A DNA stretch of 64,000 nt, from positions 1,426,001 through 1,490,000 of the forward strand of contig JBBELK010000370.1 in assembly GCA_037783545.1 (NCBI GenBank), in the 5' to 3' direction. Positions 50,401 to 62,400 of the stretch are shown here, one piece after another (position 1 is the stretch's first letter; each line of letters begins with the position of its first letter). The notes below the pieces were generated by a model, which saw nothing but the letters and a program-made list of their open reading frames with translations, was not told the DNA's origin and did not search any database. This DNA comes from Henricia sp. BOLD:AAB3569. Its lineage: Eukaryota; Echinodermata; Asteroidea; Spinulosida; Echinasteridae. The translations under genes were made by a program, and so were the position numbers.

Positions 50401-53400
50401 TCAATGACACACTTGTGTGGGACTTGTAATTTTATCGGTTCTGGACTTGTGATTTTATCAGCTCTAGACTTATGATAGACTTGTGATGGACTCGACTACA
50501 ACCCTGCCTCCACCCTCGCTCTTCTGCCTCACCTCCAGCCTCTGTACCTCCTTCATAGCATTAGCCAGCTGTCCTTCGAGGTCCACTCGTCCTGAATCCT
50601 GCTCTCGATTCCCAACCTCTATCTGCATGTTCAGCTGCGAGGTCTCTTCATCTTTGTTGATTATCTCCTCTCGGAACTGTTCCAGCTGCTCCACGAGGTT
50701 TTCAATCTGTAACGCAAGAGATCAGTCAGAATATTTTCAAATGTTTGTATCACTATGAGCAACTAACAATGGAAATTGGGCACAAACCATCGTTAATAAC
50801 AATGGTGTGTGCCCGATTTCCATTGTTAGTTGCTCATAGTGTATGTGCTCGGGTTCAATTTGACATTGAGAAATATTTCAATATGGGAATAAATGTGTGG
50901 TTGGCCAGTTTTTAACAATTGATTGCTTTCCGGTGATGTCACGCCTTCCATCCACCATTTTGGTGGGCATTTTTCATGACCCACGTGGCTCGAGTAATAA
51001 CCGGCAAAAAGAGAAAGAAAAGCGCATTGGTTGCACTTACCTCTGTTGCTTGAACTAGCTTTATGTTGTTGCGCCATGGCCGTTGTATCGAGAAAGATAA
51101 AAATGCATTTCTTCAGGCTAAAAATCGCGATCAACTAAAAGCACTTTCGTTTTTACAAGCCGAGTGCATGCTCAATAATTTGAACGTATCACAACGCCCG
51201 CGTGCGGCATCTTCGAATGAAAATACGCTGGTGAGTATTTTTTTTTTACGCGTGTTCATGTGCGTCTATTGGCGCGCGCGTGTACGCGCGTGACTGTTGA
51301 CCCCCACACATTCCCGGATGTTCTACGTCATCGAAAGCAATCAATACATTAAAAAAATGTATTGGGGCCTATGGTCACTAAGACACATCCAAGCCCCAAG
51401 ATGTTGTGGCCGCCCATACGTATTGTTTCTACTTCTACAAGACTTAATACCTCTTTATCTTTCCTCTCCAGTGCATCCTTGTCGTCCTCTTGTTGTTTTA
51501 GCAGTGAGCTTTCGGTAGGTACGACCTCTCCCGAGTCGGAGCTCGCCGAGCCATCGCCACCATCGCCACCATGCTTGAGGGCATCCAGCTTGGACTGTAG
51601 GGCTGAAATCTGGAAATGGTGGCCAAAACTGACAATCTGATGCGCAGCAATGGCCTCACATGGTCAATAGGCTGTAGCAAATAGCTGCCATCTTGTAGGG
51701 CAGTTTCTTTGTTCGTTGAGGACTTGCATGGATGCACCTTTTGTGCTTACATTATTGATAAATTTAAATGATCCCACAAGACGGTAGCTATTTCATATTG
51801 TCTATACACAAAATAAGTAAGAAAACTTGCATCTTCACATTTTCTGCGATGTATCATATATTTTCTGGTTTATATTATTACTTTTCTCACAAAGTACAAA
51901 AACTAGTAGTGCTCATATATATCGTTTCAATTCCACAAAATGCAACGTTTATTACTTTTATGCAAAAAGTTATAATTAAGCAAAAAACAAAAAAACAATC
52001 AGCTGAACAAAGAGTTTCATGATTATGTACATAAGATTACCTGTATAAGTTGGTCGTACACTTGTTTCTGCAGCGCCTCCTTTTCGTGCATGATTTCGGC
52101 CTCCAGGTGTCGCTGTTCTCCCAAGTCCTGCTCCAGCTCCTCGGCTTTAGTTTCGGCCTCCTGCTGTGATTGGACAGCTACATCCAGCTGTCTTTCTGCT
52201 TCCTTAAGCTGATTGGTCAGTTCCTGGGCGGTGTCCTCGGCAAAGTGAAGGTCGCTCTCCACCTGCTGTGCTCGCGACTGCGCCTGTGCGATTTCGTCTG
52301 ATTTCTCCCGCAGTTCCTCTCGCAACTCTTGTGCCTACAGGTTGAAAAATTCAACTTCATGAAATGCCTTATGCTTGATCTAAATCATGTCCCAAAATGG
52401 TACTTGCTCATTTGGAATGTACCAGACTATTTATGCAACGAGGCATGCAACACATACAGTTGTAGTCAGAAGTTTACATACAACTGTGTTAAAACTTGTG
52501 TGCTTAAACTTGCGTTGTCACCATTTTTGTAACAGTCTTTACTGAAGTCGTGATTTTGTGGAATTCCTCACGTGCTTGCAGTACTTAAAACATAGCTTGC
52601 ACACCTTGCAATGGTTCGGGTAGTCCTGTTTACCATTTTGGGTGATGATGGTAGTGGTGTACATGTATGTAAACTTCCGACTTCAACTGTATATGTGTCA
52701 ACTGGCACCTTTCCAATCTGTTTACAGAACTGATTCAAAGGATACAACTTTTCTTCAGTGTGAAAAAGGTCTATTGAGCTGTTGCGAACCACCACACACG
52801 TGCATTTTCTGTGTTGTTTTGGGAGTCAAATGAACGCCACAATGCATTAAGCGTGTGTTGCACCTTTTCAAACGCTGACGCACAGCAAAACACCAATGAG
52901 ATGCCTTAATTTCGACTCCCAAAATGGCAGTCTACACACATGTGCAGTGGTTCGCACAAGCTGCATTGAGGGCGACTAGCACCAGGCAGGAAGGCATTAT
53001 GGCACAGTGTTGGAGACTTCAAATGTTCTATGATATATTATCAGCATCTATTTACTAATTTACAGATATTCTACACATGTATGACTTCAATATTTTGTTT
53101 TGCCTTCATAGAAAAATAAATTTGGGGTCTAAATTATTTTTGAAGTAGAGGCGTTTTTGCCTCAAATTTAAGTGCTGGTTGGAAAGAGTGAGTAATCTTC
53201 TAAGAGCCAGTTAGTGAAACTGAATACCGATTGAGACCAACCACCCTTTACCAGTGTAGATACAACACAGAGAGCACATTAATATTAAAAAAATGAATTA
53301 TATGACCTCTTTTCTGAAGAGTTCATCGACATTTGACGGTGACCTCTCTCTTGACCTCTGGTCTTCCTCCAATCGAACTATCTCCCTCTGGAACTCCTCT

Positions 53401-56400
53401 CTCTCCTGCTCCCGCTCAATTGTTTGTTGCTGTGAAATAGAAATAGAGATACACCACATTAAAAAATCAGTGTCATTCTCTTTAGAAAAAAATACTTCAA
53501 TTTCATTACAGCCATTTTACAAATAGTCAGCAGGCATTTTCAACACACTTCTGCTTCTATGCTCTTATTTTATCAAACATTCAGATATCTCAAGATACCA
53601 TAACTAAACATTTTTAAAAGATATTTCACAAACGTTGTTCAGATAGTTGAAAATATACCACCCCAAAATAAAATATTGTCCAAATACCAAGCAAGTATTT
53701 TGTAGATATCATGAAAGTATTCTCTGAATACATGTATCACAAACAAATTTCTATAGATATCACAAAAGTATTTTGTAGATATCACCCACATATTCTGTTC
53801 GATATGACAAAAATGTTCAAAAGATATGACAAAAGCATTCCCTAGATATCACAAAAGCATTCCGTAGATATCACAAAAGTATTCTGCAGACATTAATTAC
53901 CTCCAGGAACTGCTTGTTTTTCTTGAGCTGTTTCTCGAGCGCCTCCATGTCCCGCCGCAGTTCCTCTGTCTCGCCTTTCCCCTTCTCAGCGAGACCGTCA
54001 CCGCGTGCAATCTGCTCCTCCAGGGCCGTCTCTAAGTGATGCAGTTGGGCCTCAAGATCAGCCTTGTCCTTGGCTGCTTGCCTCCCGGCATCTTGGCGCT
54101 CTAGGAGGGCTGCTTCGGCTTCCTCACGGAGACGAAGGTTCTCTTGGAGGATGCCTAAAATGGTTCATAAAGTAGGGTTGTAGTCGAGTCTATCACGAGT
54201 CTATCACAAGTCCATCACAAGTTCTCACAAGCCTTCACAAGTTCTCACAAGTCCCTGGGCATTAATTCAAGTCACAAGCTACATGTATTCAAATGAACTC
54301 CAACAAAGGCATTATTTTGTGCGTGTTCATCCTTTGCTTCTTGTTACTGGACTTGTGACAGACGCCTTTTTTTATCGGCTCTGGACTTGTGGATAGACTT
54401 ATGATGGACTCGACTACAACCCTGTCATAAAGTTAAGGGGAATGATATTCAAGGAATATTCCATGACTATCGATACCAATATCAGGAACTTCAAGTACCT
54501 ACTTTAAGGTTTCCCTATTTACTTGAAGTTCATAAAAAGGTATGGGGGGAATATTCAACTGTTTATTTAGCTTGACAAAAGCCCCCTACAAATTTATTTG
54601 AGTCAAAAATGGATTAGTGTACTCCCGTTACTTGTTGAAATATAATGCTCTTTCTTTGTGTTTTAAGTACAGGTTCCCTCCATGATTGTTTTATGAAATA
54701 AAACAATTTTGTAGTACATGTAGTAAGCTCATTTGATTTATGTATAAAATTGGTTTAGTGGTAATTTTCAATTCACCAAACTTTTAAAGGAAATCAAACC
54801 AAATACAGTCCTTCTGATTTAATGATTATTGTGATCACACTTTCATACCCACAGGGATGAGATTGTCAATCGAAGAAAAAGTCTGAAAATTGACGAAAAG
54901 TTTGAAGAATGCATATCTTTCTATACTAATAATGTCATTCTCCCAGATTCAAAAGTCTGATTTGTACCCAAAAATTTGTCTCGAGTGTGAAAAAAATCTG
55001 CAGCTTCGGTATACTTTCTCGCAAGTAATTTAGAATTTGGTAGGACAACTGGAGGACATGGCTTTATTAAAATCTAGGTGTAAAAACACCCGTTATTTTC
55101 AAATCAGAAAGACTGCAAATTCTGCAAAGCAGCCCAAGATGCAGACTCACCTCTTGTGTCTGAGGGCAAGCAACACGGACACATGCAGTCATAGACAGGT
55201 TGACAGGTGGGGTGACAGAGATGCAGAGGGAGGGGGAAGGGTGACATGCAATAGAAAAACCCAAAACAGCATGGGGTAAGGAGAGGGTGTCAGGATAAAT
55301 GTGAAATAACAAAGAAGGGGGAAAAACAGTGGGGATAACGACAAGAAAACTGAAATACCGTCACCGCATACAGCTAAGAGTTTTATTTATGAAAGTAAAA
55401 GCTACTATCTCAACTACACTACTCACAATAAGTTGGGGATATTGGTGTGGTTCAATTTTTGGAATTTCTTTTTAAATTACCGTTTCACCTATTCCTGTGA
55501 CAAGGTGTGTCTGTCATGCAAATACAATTGCCTAATCATATACAAAATCATTCAAGCGGAATGCATACTTTCAAAATATCTGCGTACATCCCACAATATC
55601 CCTAACTTATTGTGAGTAGTGTATTTCCACGGCAACAGAAAAAGATGCAGTACTAAAATGTGACCCCTCCAGCACAAAACCAGTAACATGGCATAATTTT
55701 TGAAGAATGAGATTTTGGGCTCGCCTGAAAAAAAATCCTGAGCTAAATCTTGATATCAGACACGATTGGGAATCACCGTTTGTCTTGCAATGGTAACCGA
55801 TTGCTTTGACATTTGTTGTTTATGTTTCAGAGAGATTTTATCACGGAATATGCTGCACCTTATTAAAAGCAGGTTTTCAGATTTTTAAAGAAGGATTTTT
55901 GTTTCAACAGACATTTTCTTACTTTTAACACTAAAATCTGAATCCCATAATTTTGACCAGAACAATGCATTAGTGGTTGTATCTAAAAAATATGGCAGTG
56001 CGTCTTTCGACTGGTGGTTAAGATGGAGAGTCACAAATATAAACACACCAACAAGCTACAAGTAAGAACTGCATATACAGTTGTAGTCAGAAGTTTACAT
56101 ACAACTGTGTTAAAACTGGTGTGCTTAAACTTGCGTTGTCACCATTTTTGTAACAGTCTTTACTAAAGTCGTGATTTTGTGGAATTCCTCACGTGCTTGC
56201 AGTACTTAAAACATAGCTTGCACACCTTGCAATGGTTCGGGTAGTCCTGTTTACCATTTTGGGTGATGATGGTAGTGGTGTACATGTATGTAAACTTCTG
56301 ACTTCAACTGTACATGTACATGTACCCAGGGAGTAACGTTTTATAGAATGGTAACTGAGCTCAATGACCAAGGAAAACAATATATCACAGTCTTAAAGCA

Positions 56401-59400
56401 TATGCAGCACGATATGTGGCAAACAGACTCCCCCTACCATTGTTCCCCCATTGTGCCTCAAACATCCAAAGAATTCCTTTCAGTTTTTAGGGGGTGTTGG
56501 TGCTTTAACAAAAGGGAAGAGTGTGTTGAGGTATAGGGGCGTTAGGGGGAGTCCCTCTGCCACATATCGTGCTGGGTATATCTTAAAGAGGGGCTGTCCA
56601 AATTTATCCACATTTTCACAGTCATACAAAGCATACGGAAGGGGAGGGGGAGGGGGAGGGGGAGGGGGGTGGGGAGGGGGAGGGGGAGGGGGGTGGGGGG
56701 AGTCGAAGGCCGCATACGGCTTGACATGTGATGTACAATGTTGATATTTCATGGTACTAACAGAAAAAATGTTAAGTACTATTTTGGGGGAGGAGGTGCG
56801 TCCTGAAAAACACTACTCTCATGTACTACCGTGAAAATGTTGACAATTTTGGTTGGGCCCTAAGGAGATTGATAAAGGCATGCACAGTACAATTTGCAGG
56901 TTCTCAAAATAAAAGTACAAACTAAGAACAAACTGCAACCTTTCCTCTAAAAAAAGAACTTTCTTTCTACTCACCCAGGTCTTCCTCGCCAAGACGCCGA
57001 ACGAACGCCTCTTTCTGTTCTTCGACGCGCTCCCTCTCCTGTTGAAGTGACGTCTGAGCATGTTCAAGAGAGCCAAGTCTGTCCCTGAGCGACTCCAGCT
57101 CGGCGGCCATGTTGTGTTTTTCGGCTTCCAGTTTGGCATTTGTCTCCTCGAGTTCTTGCTTTTCAGCAGCCAGTCCATCCCTCAAACCTGAGAAATGTCA
57201 GTAAAAATTTATTTCATTAGTGTGTTCTCGGGAAAAGAACTTACTGCAAACTTTGCCAAGTAAGGGAAAATAAATTCCACTTAAAAGATCGTTTAGAAAA
57301 TAATACAATTCAAAGATTGTTTAAATTGGTTTTAAAAATATTTCTTATCCTACCTCCAGCTCTGTGTAGTTCTACTCCAAGTTTCTCACATTTCTGTGAG
57401 ACCTCATGAAGCTGAGCTACGAGGCTATCTCGATCGGCTCGAAGCTGCCCCAACTCCTCCAAGTTGCCTTCTGTTGCACTCAGCAACTCGGCTTGTGAAG
57501 TCCGGGCTCGTTGGATCTGGTCGGCTGTCGCAGAGACCATCTCAAGGAGTCTGTCCACAGAGGCTTGGAGTCGGGTGCAGGAACCTGGAAGTGAACAGGC
57601 AGAAAAAACTATTTAACTGTTCGGTGGTTTCTCGAGACACTGTGAGAAAAACTTCAGTGTCTCGGGGAAGGCAATGTCTTAAATGCTCATTTAAGATATT
57701 GCCTGTCTAAGAAGCATAGGATTGCTAGTCAATACCTAAAAAACGATTTCTAAAAATATGTTTTCTGCTCAAAATTTGTGGTTCTCATTTTCAAATTATC
57801 AATAAATAAAATGACAGCTATTCAATACCAATGATGTAATAATCATATCTGTATTCCTACTCATAAAAATGTTCTTGACCACAAAACTATTAAATATGGC
57901 CATTGGCTTTTATCTTAGACTTGTGGATCTCCCGACCTTCAAACAAACTTGGATGAAAACTACATCCCGATGTACTACCCTTGGCGACTCACGAAAAAGT
58001 GACAGTGAAATATAACGACCAACAAACCTGTGACCAGCTCCTCTCCCTCCGCATCCAGGTCAGGACCGCTAAACATACTCTCCATAAGCTGCTGTGACAA
58101 TTCAAGACCCTCATCGCTGAAGATGGACGTCATGCTGGTCTCCTGGAGGGGGTCCATCGAATCGTCGTGGGATTGGTTCCTGGAAGATGGAGTGGCTGGT
58201 GGCAAAAATGTAAAAACACTGATTGAAAATTGAATGACGAATGTGGAGTGGCAACTTCTGGTATGAAGTTTCACAAATAATGAAGCCGGTCCCTAAAACA
58301 TTTTGTTTCTAAGCTGTCCCATTTCAACTGGTGTGACATGTTTGTGACACTGGACTTGTATTCACTGGACTGTGGTCACTGAAGACAAATCTGTTTGGGC
58401 TACACTAAGTTTTCAGAAGAACCCACACTAAGTTTTCTGGTACCACCCCACAAAGTCTGCGAACAACTCCACTTTGCATTATCTTGGTACCTCTGACATG
58501 AGACTGCAACTTTCTACAACTGAAACATTTTGGCAATTCTTACCCCCACTGACTGCCTGCGGCGAGATGCCAACAGCCCCCTCAGCTGCCGCCCCCTCTG
58601 CCTCAGTCCTCCCCTCTCCCTCCCGGCTTTCCGATCTGCCCTCCCCCGCAGACCGTGTGGTAGCGGCCACTAGCTGCGCCATCTGCCTGTTGATAGTTTC
58701 CTCTGTTGTCATGGTAGTGCGGACCGCCGTCGTGAGAACATTAAGCAGGTGGTTGTTGGCCTCTTGCAAGCAATCCCTTTAATCAAACACAATGGCTTAT
58801 TATTATCATATTTTTACAGAAATAAATTTTCAGTAATGTAAACTCTCATTATAAACGCCTGTGACATAAAGCTCTCTCCGATATAAAGCTCTTTCCGATA
58901 TAAAGCTTCCTTTTCTAATTCCCGTTTTTTATTCATTGTGTATGCATTAGTTATAGCGCTCTCTGGATGTAAGGCTCATATTAGGCCAAAAAAAAAAAAA
59001 CTATGTTTACTTCCAACCCTGCGCGTCAAAGCTTTTTTTTATTTTCAAAAACACACTAAAAAAAAACTACATGTATATCGTTAGCGCGCACGTCACTTTC
59101 AACCCTGCTCGTGAAAGGTTTTTTCAATTTTTTTAAATTAAAAACATGCCTGTTGGCTTCATGTCAACTTGACTTTATTGCTTACCAATAAATAAAAAAA
59201 CTGGCTGCTTAAAAATGTTATACATGTAGTACTAATGATGTGCACATTCTAAGCCTTGAATGTTCCTGAAGGGCATTGCACACTTATGTTTTTATAGGTT
59301 TTATGCTTTTGTGCCCAAACATTGGACAGAAAAAGTTACCTGCATTTTTGGTCCATTTCAAATTAAAATATTTTTTCACCCCAATTTGCACAGAAGTTGA

Positions 59401-62400
59401 CTGTGTTTAAACAGATGTTCTGCGAACATTCCCATTGAAAATTTGACTTTATATGCTACAAAAAGAAGAACAAAAATACTAATGTTACGGTAATTTACTG
59501 ACCCACTGTGTTTTGTGTCGTATATCAAATGTATCATGTGCAGTGTATAATTCTGAGCCAGACATTATTAATACGGCTAGCCTTCCCTAGAGTGTACTGA
59601 CTAATACAGGGGGAGGTTTAGGCGTTCCCCTCATAATACAAGTGCCCAACTGTGCACCTAAAGAAAGGCACAGGGTTCGAAAACAGTGAAACCTTGACAG
59701 CTTAAAAATGCTGATAAAGGCAAGAATCTATTCTCGATCATCAAAAGTATGGTGAAACAATAGAGGTGTTTTTACTGAAAACTCTGTTAAAATGTTAGGT
59801 TTTCTCCCCGAGATTTGATTTACCAAGTTTTGTACCGAGATTTACCCAGTTTCGAGATCCTGGTAAAATAGGGACTTTTTCTTCAATTGGCCAATATTTG
59901 TATAGTATAAAACATGTGTCAGTCCAGAAAGAAAAACAATACAGTATTATATTTTTACATTATTCAAAACGATCAGAATTTATTTTCCAAAGGACCAAGG
60001 TTTAACAAAATAATAATAAATAAATAATTGGGATTGTGGGATTTTTTTTTAGAGATGTGACATTTTAAGATCGTGTAGTCCTGATGTACACATTATGGAG
60101 AGTTACATGGGTCTCTTGATATTTAATACAGAAAGGGGTTCTAAAAAGTCAGAATTTGTTTGTACATACCCGTACATATACATGCACATACTTTATGGAC
60201 AGTCCAAAATAAAAATTTCTTTATTCACTAAAGCAAAACAGCGTCTGCTGTGAGTTTGCATTGTGGAGGCTATAAACATTTCATATAAACACTCCAACAT
60301 ATTTCTTCCTACCTTTCGCTGTTCAACCGTTCCACGTCTGTCCGCATCATGCCGAGTAGATTATCCCCTTCTTCGTTCTCTCGTTCCCGTCGGCTGATCA
60401 TGGTGTCGTACTGCGCAATCTGCTGGACCAGTGCCATGTTCTCTTGCTGCAGCTGTATGCATTAATGCAAGAAAATGATTGCCATTAAGTAATGAAAATC
60501 CAGCACTGCGTTCCAAACACGCAAACGTTTGTCAACGACAGGTACCCAGTTTTCCATAGACGAGTGCAGAACACAAAAATAAACACAAAAATGAACGCAA
60601 AAATTATCGCAAATGTGAATTTGACATCACAGCAAAGTCTTCGCCCCGCAAATTCGCAGAAAAATGAAATGGTTTCAATTTGTGTAAATGTTCGCTGCGA
60701 AATATTTGACGTCAGATTTGTGTCAGATTCACGTTCATTTTTGTGTGAAGCGTAAACCGGTCTTAAATGTGAACCGCTATTGGCAAACTGAGTAGATGTT
60801 GTATAGTCCGAGTCAAATTTTTAAGACCATAACCAGACATCAGCAGTGAATCCACCCTCTTTAAAATGCTAAAATACAATGGAAATTCTGGGCCGTACCC
60901 AAGTGCTTTGATGGCCCGCTGGAAGGGCAAAAAAGCGAAACAAAATGTAGATCGCAGTAAGTGGAGCACAGAACAAAAAAGCGGAAATCCGCTAGAAATG
61001 GGAGATTTCACAATGAAAAACAGAAAACTCTCAAATCCGGATGTGTCGGTAAAATTCCGGAAATCCTGACAAATCCAGAGAAATGTCACCCTGCTACAGC
61101 ATTTTTACATTTTTTAATAATCCTGGATCAGCCACTGAATTCTAGAACTACCATAGTCGTAAAAATGTGGCCCAAACTGTGCAACATTTGTCTCATTTTG
61201 CCAGAGAAAGCAACAAATACTCTAGTTTAAAATGTTAAAACTTGTAAACAAACCTGCCAACTCTCCAAGGATTTGTGGGAGAATTACTGCCGAGAACAAA
61301 ACTTGTACTTAAACTTTTACCGACATCGTCAACTATGACGATTAACCCAAGCCAAATTACTAATGCTCTCGAATGCAAAAACATTTGCCAAACCCGCAGG
61401 GAGGATGTCCCTACCTAGAGTACAAAATACATTGATCGACCTGCTATGAAGCCATACAGGAAGTCGACTCAACCATTCCCTAAACAGGTGAAAACACTGC
61501 GTAAGAGTTGAGGGACCAACTACAATTTATCTTCCTTCTTTGAAATAATTTATTTTAACTTTCAATTTTCAAGTGAGCCCTTGTTTCGAAAGCAATAAAT
61601 ATCATTCTGTGGCAACAGGAAATGCTATCAAGAGTGCTTCAACAAATTATTTGATTGCAAATCCCCGTTTAGTAAAATGTAGTAAAACCTAAGAGGGACG
61701 CTTATATCAGGAAGTGAGAATTTCAGCGTAGACAGGAAGTGTAGGCCATTTTGCCTGTGTGTGAGAGGTTAATACAATTTGTTTTGCAGTGATTACGTTT
61801 AGTTTCATTAGATATTTTACACAATCAGAATGCCCTGAACGGCAGATATATACATGTATGTGGGTCTGTCCACAGTAATGGGGTACATTTCTGTAACATT
61901 CAAGATCTCAGGTCCTAGTTCAGTTCAAATGTCTTAATTTTATCTTTAAATTATCCAGCTAAACTGAGGAAATAACTTTTGCACGAAGGAGTAAGAAAAA
62001 TAGTCCTACAACATACATTTCTAAAAACCCCGTGCACAAATTTTCCTATTACGTATGTAACAAAGACAGAAAAAAATGTCACAAAATGGTCTGTCCACGT
62101 TACATACGTAATAGGAAAATTTGTACACAAGCTTTTCAAAAATGCATGTTGTGGCAGCAATTTATTACCTTTTTGGGCAAAAGTTATCTCCTGAGAACAG
62201 TACAAGAAAATTTCTTTAATTTTGGGATAAACTAAAGACATCTGAAAAGAATTATTGACTTATTGTTCAAATGTACATGTACCCCACTAATGGGACCAAC
62301 TGATAAGTTTGGGAATGAGAAACAAAAAAGACATTGAACTTGACCTTTTTCATTCATATTGACCATGCACATTCCCTATCACATATTTTCTGTAATATAA

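Noticed and set aside
50826-51134. MAQQHKASSSNR frame as an alternative first exon of the AKAP9-like gene
   Set aside because: Its donor leaves one extra base, while the next exon (50706) needs phase 0, and the block has transposon ends; kept only as a finding.
56451-56752. Poly-Gly and poly-Pro open frames
   Set aside because: They come from the G-run tract inside a MITE.
60492-61230. Overlapping frames on both strands of up to 108 codons
   Set aside because: No similarity, mutual overlap and AT-rich composition; treated as chance.
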